Shown here piece by piece: positions 1-7,654 of a DNA stretch of 28,672 bases; within the stretch, counting starts at the first letter, position 1; the number at the start of each line of letters is the position of its first letter. The DNA lies in the NCBI GenBank assembly GCA_001723855.1, contig MCBC01000170.1:1-28672 (forward strand), in the 5' to 3' direction. The notes under the pieces were generated by a model. The model ran no database searches and was not told the DNA's origin. It saw only the letters and a program-made list of their open reading frames with translations. A program made the position numbers and the translations under genes. The stretch is from Candidatus Altarchaeales archaeon WOR_SM1_86-2 (GTDB lineage: Archaea > Altiarchaeota > Altiarchaeia > IMC4 > MCBC01).

Positions 1-2
1 AC

Positions 3-92
3 ATCAACTACGAGAACTATAGCAAAAATGATGGTTCAAAAGCATACTGCGTAGAAGTCATATGGCACTATAAGCAATTACCCCAATTTTAG
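3..92 (+). pseudogene. C-terminal fragment of an unrecognised protein
   Basis: An open frame enters from the left edge and stops at 90-92, giving about 29 residues that end in VEVIWHYKQLPQF. I do not recognise the family. It may be the true C-terminus of a gene that starts outside the window or a decayed remnant, since the next 250 bases are also gene debris. The composition looks protein-like, but the assignment is weak. Confidence 0.25.
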
Positions 93-279
93 AGGGGGAG
101 CACCAGAGATAGATGCTGCTTTAAGGGAGTATGAAAAAGGAAAAATCACACTCTGGAAAGCCGCAAGCTCTATTGGATTGTCTTTGTGGGAAATGATGGA
201 TGAGGCTAAACTTAGAGGCACCCGTGTGCCTTACACCATAGATGATTTAAAAGAAGACATAAAATCATTGAAATGCTAA
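55..279 (+). pseudogene. UPF0175-family antitoxin, 5'-truncated
   Basis: The frame is open from a stop at 52-54 to a TAA at 277-279 but has no start codon. From about base 100 it encodes a segment of the form REYEKGKITLWKAASSIGLS followed by LWEMMDEAKLRGTRVPY, which is the C-terminal helix-turn-helix-like part of UPF0175 antitoxins (compare the intact relative at 27102-27398). The N-terminal DNA-binding part is missing. A DUF3368-type toxin start follows at base 280, so this was once a UPF0175/DUF3368 module. Family recognition is good; that it is nonfunctional follows from the missing start. Confidence 0.65.
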
Positions 280-348
280 ATGGATAAGATTGTTTCTAAT
301 GCCACCCCTCTGATCTACCGGGATTATACTTTAATTTTATATATCTAA
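280..348 (+). pseudogene. DUF3368 PIN-type toxin, 5' fragment of about 13 codons
   Basis: Directly after the antitoxin stop, an ATG opens MDKIVSNATPLIY, which matches the usual DUF3368 N-terminus (SNATPLIYL motif with the first PIN-like strand). After about codon 13 the family match ends, and the frame runs through the TATA region of the next module to a stop at 346-348. The rest of the toxin is gone. The junction near 318 therefore joins a toxin 5' end to the promoter of an unrelated TA module, a sign of recombination between modules. Confidence 0.6.
335..344 (+). promoter_or_regulatory. TATA-like box of the RelB/RelE module
   Basis: TTTTATATAT lies 24-33 bases before the antitoxin ATG at 368, the spacing expected of an archaeal box A on a nearly leaderless transcript. 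No Shine-Dalgarno motif precedes the ATG. Confidence 0.5.
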
Positions 349-367
349 ATAAACATAAATCATAATT

Positions 368-583
368 ATGGAAACCATAACACACAACCAGATGTATGCT
401 CTCTTACAGAAAATGGATCACAGATTGAGAACAATGGAAATAGAAATTCAGGAGCTAAGGGAAGAGCCAGAACTGCGAGCAGAATATATTGAGAAAATAA
501 AGAAAATCAAAAAAGAGGGCAAATTTACGCATTATAAGACAATAGATGATTTAAGGGTGGAGATAGAAGCGGAAACCGATTAG
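368..583 (+). CDS. RelB-like antitoxin
   Basis: A 71-residue, highly charged, mostly helical protein with a coiled-coil-like middle (residues about 10-50) and an acidic C-terminus (DDLRVEIEAE). It lies one base upstream of a RelE/ParE-type toxin gene, the usual antitoxin-first order, and archaeal RelB-type antitoxins of this size often have the YKTIDDLRVEIE-like tail. By family knowledge it would bind and neutralise the toxin and repress its own promoter. There is no clear DNA-binding domain at the N-terminus, so the assignment rests on position, size and the tail motif. Confidence 0.75.
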   Translation: METITHNQMYALLQKMDHRLRTMEIEIQELREEPELRAEYIEKIKKIKKEGKFTHYKTIDDLRVEIEAETD

Positions 584-584
584 G

Positions 585-848
585 ATGTACGAATATGACA
601 TTGAAGATGGGCTGAAACGAACACTTGGAAAATTATATAAAAAGAACATGCATACATATGAGCGGATTATGAATAAAATGCAGGATATACTTGAAGAGCC
701 AAATAGGTACAAACATCTCAGGCACGATAAGAAAGGGGAGTGTAGAGTCCATATCGGCTCTTATGTTCTCACCTTTGAAATTAATGAAAATGAGAGATTG
801 GTGGTGTTTTTGGATTACGACCATCACGATAAGATTTACAAGCGATGA
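585..848 (+). CDS. RelE/ParE-family toxin
   Basis: An 87-residue protein with the RelE/ParE layout: two N-terminal helices, then a central HLRHDKKGECRVHIGSYVL segment, then the final strands (LVVFLDYDHHDKIYKR). The basic and tyrosine residues in the last strands are those expected in ribosome-dependent mRNA interferases of this superfamily, and the DYDHHDKIY ending is typical of archaeal RelE. The ATG lies one base after the antitoxin stop, so the two are probably translationally coupled. The gene looks intact. An mRNA interferase rather than a ParE gyrase inhibitor is the likelier subtype, but sequence alone does not settle it. Confidence 0.85.
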   Translation: MYEYDIEDGLKRTLGKLYKKNMHTYERIMNKMQDILEEPNRYKHLRHDKKGECRVHIGSYVLTFEINENERLVVFLDYDHHDKIYKR

Positions 849-876
849 TCTCGAATTCAAGAGGAGACCAATACTT

Positions 877-968
877 TGAAAACAAGAGAGGTTCTGGAGG
901 GATCATGGGTTGTTAAGTAAGTCGGGTTTATTGGCACTATAACTTAATTTATTTCGTTTCTAAATTTT
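877..968 (+). repeat. Duplicated 3' end of a PIN toxin gene plus downstream flank, copy 1
   Basis: This noncoding stretch closely matches 1629-1721, the last codons, stop and downstream flank of the PIN toxin at 1223-1669. Shared blocks include AAAACAAGAGAGGTTCTGG and ACTTAATTTATTTCGTTTCT. Read in frame it ends in KTREVLEGSWVVK and a stop, against KTREVLGGFVSY in the intact gene. It is thus the tail of another PIN toxin gene, and the RHH-PIN module lies exactly between the two tails. Confidence 0.8.
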
Positions 969-971
969 TAG

Positions 972-980
972 TTTTATATT
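972..980 (+). promoter_or_regulatory. TATA-like box of the RHH-PIN module
   Basis: TTTTATATT lies 25-33 bases before the ATG at 1005 in an A/T-only stretch. The spacing suits an archaeal promoter giving a very short leader. Confidence 0.45.
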
Positions 981-1004
981 CTAAAATAATAATAAAAGAT
1001 AAAA

Positions 1005-1226
1005 ATGAAAAACGTCTATGTGTCAATTCCGGATGAGATGTATAAATCGATTGAGAATAGAGTAGACCTTGGCATCTATAGCAATGTGGATGAAGTTGTA
1101 AATAAGGCACTAAAGAAAATGTTTGCTGAGCAAAGCAGGGAATTTTTAAGAAAAATGACAAAGAATCTGGGAATTACAAAGGATGATGTGCTTTCTGAAT
1201 TAGAAAACGTGAGAGATTCAAAATGA
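1005..1226 (+). CDS. Ribbon-helix-helix-type antitoxin
   Basis: A 73-residue protein that starts with a short strand (KNVYVSIPDEMYKSIE) followed by two helices (YSNVDEVVNKALKKMF), the pattern of a MetJ/CopG-like ribbon-helix-helix DNA-binding domain. The C-terminal half is charged and helical and would wrap the toxin. Its stop overlaps the start of the PIN toxin by four bases (ATGA), a typical vapBC-like arrangement. By family knowledge it binds the promoter and inhibits the toxin. The RHH call is from the strand-helix-helix pattern and the context. Confidence 0.75.
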   Translation: MKNVYVSIPDEMYKSIENRVDLGIYSNVDEVVNKALKKMFAEQSREFLRKMTKNLGITKDDVLSELENVRDSK

Positions 1227-1669
1227 ATCATACGAAACGACCCAAAATTTTTATTGACTCAAACATCATTATTTCTGGAACATTCTTTTCTGGTCTGGAG
1301 AGCACTCTTCTCAGCATGGAAGATGTTGATTTAATCACGGCGGATATTTGTAAGGAAGAGGTCTTGGAGGTAACTAAACGAAAATTTAGATCCTTTGGAG
1401 TTGAGACATTAAGAATTGCGTTAGAAGAAGTTGAAAATTCATTTAGCGATGTAATTATTATTTCTGAAAATGATTATGCACATAATATTGAAAAAGCAAA
1501 GAATTTGATTAAGGATAAGGTAAATGATCAGAAAGTTTTAGCTGCTGTTTTGACCATTAAGCCAGATTATTTTGTTACCTGTGATAAAGATTTTGATAAC
1601 GTTGAAATTAAAAATAAGATCAATGTTGTGAAAACAAGAGAGGTTCTGGGGGGATTCGTGAGTTATTGA
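1223..1669 (+). CDS. PIN-domain toxin (VapC-like endoribonuclease)
   Basis: A 148-residue PIN protein. The first acidic residue is in FIDSNIIISG (residues about 10-19), the second in the CKEEVLE segment near residue 48, and the last cluster in NDQKVLAAVL and VTCDKDFDN (residues about 100-125). These residues form the metal site of PIN ribonucleases, which in VapC toxins cleave tRNA or rRNA. The length is typical and the frame is intact. It is coupled to the RHH antitoxin by a four-base overlap. Its last 13 codons and downstream flank are repeated at 877-968. Confidence 0.88.
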   Translation: MNHTKRPKIFIDSNIIISGTFFSGLESTLLSMEDVDLITADICKEEVLEVTKRKFRSFGVETLRIALEEVENSFSDVIIISENDYAHNIEKAKNLIKDKVNDQKVLAAVLTIKPDYFVTCDKDFDNVEIKNKINVVKTREVLGGFVSY

Positions 1670-1721
1670 GTGAATTAGGTTTACCGGCACCATGACTTAA
1701 TTTATTTCGTTTCTAAATTTT
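1629..1721 (+). repeat. Duplicated PIN 3' end plus flank, copy 2 (in the intact gene)
   Basis: Partner of 877-968. It spans the last codons and stop of the PIN toxin and about 50 bases beyond. The two copies are in direct orientation 752 bases apart and enclose one complete TA module. Confidence 0.8.
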
Positions 1722-1737
1722 AATCTGTTGGGGTCAA

Positions 1738-3672
1738 ATGGAAATCAAAGTTTTTGTAAGTTCCCGGTTGAATTTAGCAGAAGAAAGAAAATGGGCAAAA
1801 GAAGCAATTGAAGGCATGGTTTCAAATTTCAAACCAATTCTTTTTGAAGACGAACCAGCAGATTCAAAACATATAAAAAAATGGTGGAGAGAAAAAATAA
1901 AGGACTCAAAATTTTTGATTCTAATCATCGGTAAGGAACTCTCTGCAGCAGTATTTGATGAATTTAAAACAGCGAAAGATTGTGCGTTAAAACCCTTTGT
2001 TTTTCCAAAGGGAAAATATTTGGATAATAAAGAACTTAAAGGAATAAGCATTTCAGAAAAAGATTTGGTTTGGTTTTATAAAAATGTAGGAAAATACAAA
2101 GAGATTGAAAATGAAAAACAATTCAAAAAGGAAATAAAGAATGCAATTTCTCAAAAGTTAGAGGTTTCTGATGAGTTATCAAAAGACCTTAGAGGTTGTG
2201 TGATAAAGGATGATGATCCTGAATTAATGAGAATCAAGGAGGTTTATGTAAAGCCGAAAATGTACGGCGACGCAGAGGAAATTTTAGAGAAAAAAAGATT
2301 TTTAATCATCACAGGTCCTGCAAATGTTGGAAAAACTTCTATGGCTTATTATCTTTCTTCAAAAGCAAAAGAAGATTTTGGAGCATTAAGAATTCTGAAA
2401 ATTGAAAGAGAAAGAATTTCAGAATTGAAAGAAATTGAAAAATCGGTGATTTTATTTGATGATGTTTTTGGTAAAGCAGCGGCAGAGAAAAGATACGCGG
2501 ATGAATTTGAAGATATCGAAAAACTGAAAGACAATAATAATTTCGTAATTTTAACGACAAGAAAAAATATTCTGGATGAACCAGAAGTTATGCATACTTT
2601 CGGTGTTTATTATGATGACATTAGAGATAACATAGTGGAAATAGTACCCGATGATTATTCAGGTAAGTTAGAGGAAATTCTGAAAAAGCATCTAGATTGT
2701 TATCTACATGCTGGGAAGGTAACTATAGAAGAATATGAATTAGGGATCAAAAATAAGGATGGAATTATTGAAAAGTTAAAATTTCCACACAATATTGATC
2801 TATTCGTAAAAGAAGGATTACAAAAAATAATTGAAGGCAAAGACTTTGATGAGGTTCTTGAAAATGCAAGATACATTAAAAGATGGGTAAAGGGCTGGTT
2901 TTTGAGTCTAGATAAAAGTTTTGATATTCATACAAAGTATTTTGTCTTTACAGCTGCTTTGTTTCCGGGATTTGATGAAGAGACATTTGAGAGAATTTAT
3001 TTGGGAATTGCAAATACCTTACAGAAAGAACCGAAAGATTTAGACTCTTTAAGAAAGAAAACTTCCTCTTATATCCTGCAATCTGGAAAGATAGATTTCC
3101 AACATACAGATTATCAAGAAGGCGTGTTGGAAGGAATAAAAGAAGAACATAAGACTGATTTAGTTAAGATCATTCCTGCTTTGAAAGAATTAGCGAAAGA
3201 TAGAAATTTATATGTTCGGTTGAGTGTTGCAGAATCTTTTGGGGAGATTGGCAGATATAAACTTGATGAAGTCCTGGCCATTCTGAAAGAATTAGCGAAA
3301 TATGACAACACGGCGACTATATGTTCTATGATATCCCTTGAAAAGATTGCTAAATATGAACCCGATGAAGTCCTGTCTGTTTTCGAAGACTTGGTTAAGG
3401 ATGGAGATTTCTGGGTTCAAGAGCAAGTTGTAAAATCTCTTGGGAGATTTGGAAGGGTCAAACAGGATAAAGTATTGGCCATATTTAAAGTATTGGCCAA
3501 TGTTGATAATTGGGAAGTGAGAGCAAATGTTGCAATATCTCTTGGAAAGATTGATATGAAACCAGATGATGTTTTGCCTATTTTGGAAGAATTGGCAAAA
3601 GATGAAGATTCGCGAGTTAGAGGAATTGCAAAATTAATCATCAAATCACTAAAACAAAAATCTAAAAGTTGA
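1738..3672 (+). CDS. DUF4062-STAND NTPase-HEAT repeat protein, candidate NLR-like defence protein
   Basis: A 644-residue, three-part protein. Residues 1 to about 110 look like a DUF4062 domain (IKVFVSSRLNLAEERKWAKE; a flavodoxin/TIR-like fold usually fused to STAND ATPases). Residues about 170-420 form a STAND-type P-loop NTPase, probably nSTAND3-like: Walker A GPANVGKTS near 193-201, Walker B VILFDDVF near 237-244, then a VILTTRK segment. Residues about 470-640 hold four to five HEAT-like repeats of about 38 residues (DEVLAILKELAK-type units). This is the effector, switch and sensor order of NLR-like proteins that detect phage and trigger abortive responses. The gene is AT-rich with many AAA/GAA codons, unlike elp3 nearby, and an elp3-like fragment follows two bases after its stop. 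Defence is inferred from architecture. Confidence 0.8.
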   Translation: MEIKVFVSSRLNLAEERKWAKEAIEGMVSNFKPILFEDEPADSKHIKKWWREKIKDSKFLILIIGKELSAAVFDEFKTAKDCALKPFVFPKGKYLDNKELKGISISEKDLVWFYKNVGKYKEIENEKQFKKEIKNAISQKLEVSDELSKDLRGCVIKDDDPELMRIKEVYVKPKMYGDAEEILEKKRFLIITGPANVGKTSMAYYLSSKAKEDFGALRILKIERERISELKEIEKSVILFDDVFGKAAAEKRYADEFEDIEKLKDNNNFVILTTRKNILDEPEVMHTFGVYYDDIRDNIVEIVPDDYSGKLEEILKKHLDCYLHAGKVTIEEYELGIKNKDGIIEKLKFPHNIDLFVKEGLQKIIEGKDFDEVLENARYIKRWVKGWFLSLDKSFDIHTKYFVFTAALFPGFDEETFERIYLGIANTLQKEPKDLDSLRKKTSSYILQSGKIDFQHTDYQEGVLEGIKEEHKTDLVKIIPALKELAKDRNLYVRLSVAESFGEIGRYKLDEVLAILKELAKYDNTATICSMISLEKIAKYEPDEVLSVFEDLVKDGDFWVQEQVVKSLGRFGRVKQDKVLAIFKVLANVDNWEVRANVAISLGKIDMKPDDVLPILEELAKDEDSRVRGIAKLIIKSLKQKSKS

Positions 3673-3674
3673 AG

Positions 3675-3842
3675 ATGAAATCCAATAAAAAACCATACCG
3701 CAAAGTAATCAAGAAAATCCTCTCTGGAGAAATAAAAACCACCGTTCAGTTAGATGTTGACAAAAGAAAATTAACAAAAGAGCTAAACTTTAAGAGATTT
3801 ATTAGAAACCCAGAAATATTTAAAATTGAAAATGGAAATTGA
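3675..3842 (+). pseudogene. 5' fragment of a second, divergent elp3 gene
   Basis: An ATG two bases after the STAND gene opens 55 codons whose first 51 match the N-terminus of the intact Elp3 at 4840: 33 of 51 residues are identical (shared YRKVI, KILSGEIKT, KELN and FIRN). The match stops near base 3827, where the nuclease gene begins. Differences are mostly conservative (K/R, D/E, V/L, L/F), so the fragment probably derives from a functional elp3 of a related organism rather than from decay of the local gene. Confidence 0.8.
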
Positions 3843-4836
3843 AAAACAATTTGTTGAAGTCACAGAACTTATACGAAAAGCAAGGTATAATGCTCTTAAA
3901 AGCGTAAACACAGAACTTGTTAACCTTTACTGGGAAGTTGGGGAGTATATCAGCAAAAAGGTTGAGAGCGCTGAATGGGGAAAAGGTATTGTTCAGACAC
4001 TTGCTGTTTATCTAAAACAGAACATGCCAGGTTTAAAAGGTTTTTCCGCCCAAAACATGTGGCGGATGAAGCAGTTCTACGAGACATATAGAGATAATCC
4101 AAAACTCTCAACACTGTTGAGAGAATTAACATGGTCAAGTCACCTTCATATTCTTTCAAAAACAAAGAGTATTGAGGAGAAAGAGTTTTATTTGCGATTA
4201 GCGATCAAAGAAAGATATCCGGTGAGGGAACTTGAACGACAGATTGATAGGGGGGTTTATGAAAGGACAATGCTTTCTGATACAAAAGCGTTAAAAGTGT
4301 CACCAGTGGCGACACAAATTCATCCCGACATTTCCTCTGCTTTCAAGGATACTTATGTACTTGATTTTCTTGATCTGCCTGAACGTTTCTCGGAGAAAGA
4401 CCTCAGGAAAGCCATTATTCAAAACCTTAAACATTTTATTCTTGAGTTCGGCAGGGATTTTACTTTCATTGGTGAAGAGTACAGGTTGCAGGTTGGGAAT
4501 AATGATTATTTTATTGATCTGCTTTTCTTTCACAGGGAATTGCAGTGTCTTGTTGTGGTTGAATTGAAAATTGATGATTTTAAGCCGGAGTATCTTGGAA
4601 AACTCAATTTTTATCTTGAAGCCCTTGACCGTGATGTAAAAAAGCTGCATGAAAATCCAAGCGTGGGCGTCATTCTCTGCAAGAGTAAAGATGATGAAGT
4701 CGTGGAATATGCTCTAAGTAGAAACCTTTCGCCTGCATTGATTTCAGAATATAAGACCAAACTCATTGATAAAAGAATTTTACAGCGAAAACTACATGAA
4801 CTTTTCCAGTTATCACTGGATGATTTAAGTAAATAG
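3832..4836 (+). CDS. DUF1016 (YhcG-like) PD-(D/E)XK nuclease-domain protein
   Basis: About 334 residues. The N-terminal half is the helical DUF1016_N region (NTELVNLYWEVGEYISKKV, then FSAQNMWRMKQFYETY and LTWSSHLHIL). The C-terminal half holds the nuclease core DYFIDLLFFHRELQCLVVVE with ELK, that is the D..ExK metal site, then KPEYLGKLNFYLEALD. YhcG proteins often neighbour restriction-modification and TA genes; their exact role is unsettled. I start at ATG 3832; an in-frame TTG at 3826 is possible. The start overlaps the end of the elp3 fragment and the stop lies three bases before elp3, so this gene is wedged at the elp3 start. Confidence 0.9.
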   Translation: MEIEKQFVEVTELIRKARYNALKSVNTELVNLYWEVGEYISKKVESAEWGKGIVQTLAVYLKQNMPGLKGFSAQNMWRMKQFYETYRDNPKLSTLLRELTWSSHLHILSKTKSIEEKEFYLRLAIKERYPVRELERQIDRGVYERTMLSDTKALKVSPVATQIHPDISSAFKDTYVLDFLDLPERFSEKDLRKAIIQNLKHFILEFGRDFTFIGEEYRLQVGNNDYFIDLLFFHRELQCLVVVELKIDDFKPEYLGKLNFYLEALDRDVKKLHENPSVGVILCKSKDDEVVEYALSRNLSPALISEYKTKLIDKRILQRKLHELFQLSLDDLSK

Positions 4837-4839
4837 ATC

Positions 4840-6534
4840 ATGAAAAATCACAAACAAGAATATAGGAAAGTAATAGAAAAAATCCTCTCTGGGGAGATTA
4901 AAACCGCGGGACAACTGGATTTAGAAAAACGAAGGCTGGCGAAAGAATTGAATTTGGGAAAATTCATTCGCAACTCGGAGATTTTGCGGTACGCAAAGCC
5001 TTCTGAGAAAGAAAAACTGAAACTCCTTGTGAAAAAGCCAATTCGCACCGAATCCGGGGTGGCGGTGGTTGCGGTGATGACAAAGCCTGCGCCCTGCCCG
5101 CACGGCAAATGCAGGTACTGTCCAGGAGGTCCACAGATAGATGTCCCGCAGAGCTACACCGGGAAAGAGCCGGCGACCCGCAGAGCGATACAGTACGGGT
5201 TTGATCCATACATGCAGACAACATTCAGGCTGGAGCAGTTAAAAACCATCGGGCATCCTGTTGACAAGGTGGAGTTGATCGTAATGGGCGGCACCCTTAC
5301 AGCACAATGCATTGATTACCAGGAATGGTTCGTTAAGCGCTGTTTGGAGGCGATGAACGATTTTGAGGAGAATTATGATTTTATTTTTAATTCCGGGGAT
5401 ACTGCTTTTCTGGAAAAAAAGAAGGAAGAAGAATATAAATTCCGGTATCTTGAGGAAATACAAGAAATGAATGAAACCGCCCCTGCAAGATGCGTTGGGG
5501 TGACATTTGAGCCACGCCCCGACTGGGCTAAAAAAGAGCAAATAGATTACATGCTTAATTTAGGGGTGACAAGGATCGAGATGGGGGTTCAAAACCCCTA
5601 TGACTTTATTTACCGCAGGATCAACCGGGGGCACAGGGTGAAGGATGTTGCGGAAGCGACCCGGCAGTTAAAGGATTCCGGTTTGAAGGTAGCGTTAAAG
5701 GATTCCGGTTTGAAGGTAGCATATCACATGATGCCCGGGCTTTTAGGCTACAATCCCGGGCTGGACCTGAGGGGGTTTAAAAAGATATTTGAGGATGAAC
5801 GGTTCAGGCCCGACATGCTTAAACTCTACCCTTTGATCATCCTCAAGGGCACGGAGTACTATGATATGTGGGAGAAAGGCGAGTTTGAGCCGATAACCAC
5901 CCGGCAGGCGGTTGAGATTATCGTGAAGGTCAAGGAGATGATGCCTAAATGGGTGAGAACGATCCGTATAATGCGGGATATTCCGTCCAACCTGGTCGAG
6001 GCGGGGATAAAATCAAGTAATCTCGGGGAAATCGTTTATAAGGAGATGGAAAAAATGGGAATTAAATGCAGCTGTATAAGGTGCAGGGAGGTCGGGCATA
6101 AATTAAGAGAGGGAATTGAACCAAAGTTGGATTATATAGGACTTACCCGCACGGAATATGACGCATCCGGCGGCAGAGAAATATTTCTGTCTTATGAGGA
6201 CACAAAACAGGATATCTTAATCGGATTCTTAAGGTTAAGAAAGCCGCACGGACCGTTCAGGAAAGAAATAGTTGACGCGATGCTCGTGAGGGAGCTGCAT
6301 GTTTACGGCCCCATGGTTGAGATCGGCGAGTCGCCCCGGTATGAATGGCAGCACCGAGGCTACGGCAGGGAACTTCTGGCAGAAGCTGAAAGAATAAGCA
6401 GGGAGGAGTTTGATGCCGGGAAGATTTTGATTACAAGCGGTATCGGGGCAAGGGATTACTACAGAAAGTTCGGGTATAGGGGGGATGGGGTTTACATGGG
6501 CAAGGAATTATGCCGCTCTGATTCTTCTTGTTGA
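4840..6534 (+). CDS. elp3: Elp3-type tRNA uridine(34) acetyltransferase (radical SAM plus GNAT)
   Basis: 564 residues. Archaeal Elp3 alone forms the cm5U34-type wobble modification from acetyl-CoA with radical SAM chemistry. The iron-sulfur motif CPHGKCRYCPGG has Cys86, Cys91 and Cys94 (C-x4-C-x2-C). The radical SAM domain continues to about residue 400 with a CSCIRCREVG cysteine cluster, and the GNAT domain ends the protein (HRGYGRELLAEAE for acetyl-CoA, GARDYYRKFGYR). An odd feature is an exact in-frame duplication of nine residues (KDSGLKVAL) just before YHMMPG. The 3' end overlaps the convergent permease gene by 27 bases. The N-terminus has a divergent partial copy at 3675. Confidence 0.95.
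   Translation: MKNHKQEYRKVIEKILSGEIKTAGQLDLEKRRLAKELNLGKFIRNSEILRYAKPSEKEKLKLLVKKPIRTESGVAVVAVMTKPAPCPHGKCRYCPGGPQIDVPQSYTGKEPATRRAIQYGFDPYMQTTFRLEQLKTIGHPVDKVELIVMGGTLTAQCIDYQEWFVKRCLEAMNDFEENYDFIFNSGDTAFLEKKKEEEYKFRYLEEIQEMNETAPARCVGVTFEPRPDWAKKEQIDYMLNLGVTRIEMGVQNPYDFIYRRINRGHRVKDVAEATRQLKDSGLKVALKDSGLKVAYHMMPGLLGYNPGLDLRGFKKIFEDERFRPDMLKLYPLIILKGTEYYDMWEKGEFEPITTRQAVEIIVKVKEMMPKWVRTIRIMRDIPSNLVEAGIKSSNLGEIVYKEMEKMGIKCSCIRCREVGHKLREGIEPKLDYIGLTRTEYDASGGREIFLSYEDTKQDILIGFLRLRKPHGPFRKEIVDAMLVRELHVYGPMVEIGESPRYEWQHRGYGRELLAEAERISREEFDAGKILITSGIGARDYYRKFGYRGDGVYMGKELCRSDSSC
5667..5720 (+). repeat. Perfect 27-bp tandem duplication inside elp3
   Basis: Bases 5667-5693 and 5694-5720 are identical 27-base units starting GTTAAAGGATTCCGG. 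The duplication keeps the frame and adds nine residues in the radical SAM core just before the conserved YHMMPG segment. Perfect identity including third positions indicates a very recent event or an assembly error. Confidence 0.97.
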
Positions 6535-7587
6535 TAGAAACATAAGTAAAATTGAGATCACTGCAAATGCGACCACTATTAAGACGTAATCTCCAACGAG
6601 TGCATAGTCCATATCCTTGAACATGAAACATCTCATTAGCACTGCAGAATAATAAACAGGGAATAACTCAGCCATATGTCTTAACATGTCCGGCAGGAAT
6701 CCAACCGGGTACACTATCCCGGAGAATATAATCACGACCCCCATGAGCAGGGCATTTACGTGCTTTCCGGCATCCCTGAATTTTGTTATGATAACGGTAA
6801 ATAAACCGATTGATGTTAGGGCGAGAGTCGTGAGAACAATGATCGCTATCACCCGGGGGTCTAGTTGTGTTGGGGCCCCAAGAGCATATTCCGTTATATT
6901 CAAAACAGCAAATTGTACCATAACCAAAAACACTGCGTAGAGTAATCTGCCGAATAATATCAGACTTAAGGGTGTTTTTGTTGAGATCATGATTCTCTCC
7001 ATAACCCACCTGTCCTTTGAGACTCCCATGGGGATTATCAGAAACCCGACAATACAGATCAGCAGTATGAATATTCCCGGGATGAAGTATATAAACGGAT
7101 TCTGCCTCTTACCGATCCTTTTAAGCCACACGTTGCCCTCGTACCCGTAAGACTTCGTCCACGCATCTATCGCATCAACAACATAACCGGAGACCTCCGC
7201 AACCGGGGTTATGGACGAATCCACATAGACCCAGATCACATTGCCTTCCCCTGTTTTACCCCTGTTGCTTACCCCGTCCGGAATGGTGACTATAAAATAC
7301 GCTTCTTCTCTCATGAGGCGGTTCATTGCCAGGGTTCTGTTATACTCGATCTCGGGGGTCGTGGAATAGTTCGCGATCTGGCAAACAAGCAAAAGATCAT
7401 TTTCCGTCACATTCTCGTTCTGCGGGACGATCAAAAGGGGTGTATAGACAGGAGTTCTTTCCTTAAACGCCCCAGTCACAAATCCAAACGCAACCGGAAG
7501 TAACAATATAAGCATCAACAGCAAAACATTCCGTTTTGCTTCAAGAAAATCTTTTCTAAGCACCGCCCATATTTTTTTATAAAACAT
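6508..7587 (-). CDS. ABC-2 type transporter permease
   Basis: 359 residues with the ABC-2 permease layout: one N-terminal membrane segment (about 20-40), a large extracytoplasmic domain of about 125 residues, then five membrane segments from about residue 165 (FIYFIPGIFILLICIVGFLI) to the C-terminus. The cytoplasmic link KDRWVMERIMISTKTPLSLI resembles the coupling region of this family. It should pair with an ATP-binding subunit, but none is encoded in the window, so substrate and even direction are unknown. It lies 67 bases downstream of the transglutaminase-like gene on the same strand and may be cotranscribed. Its 3' end overlaps elp3 by 27 bases in convergent orientation. Confidence 0.85.
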   Translation of the reverse strand: MFYKKIWAVLRKDFLEAKRNVLLLMLILLLPVAFGFVTGAFKERTPVYTPLLIVPQNENVTENDLLLVCQIANYSTTPEIEYNRTLAMNRLMREEAYFIVTIPDGVSNRGKTGEGNVIWVYVDSSITPVAEVSGYVVDAIDAWTKSYGYEGNVWLKRIGKRQNPFIYFIPGIFILLICIVGFLIIPMGVSKDRWVMERIMISTKTPLSLILFGRLLYAVFLVMVQFAVLNITEYALGAPTQLDPRVIAIIVLTTLALTSIGLFTVIITKFRDAGKHVNALLMGVVIIFSGIVYPVGFLPDMLRHMAELFPVYYSAVLMRCFMFKDMDYALVGDYVLIVVAFAVISILLMFLSTRRIRAA

Positions 7588-7654
7588 GTTTTATTGATAA
7601 TTTTTAAAAAAGAAAAAATAAATCGCTTCTTACCCCTTTATATTGCAGGTCTCT

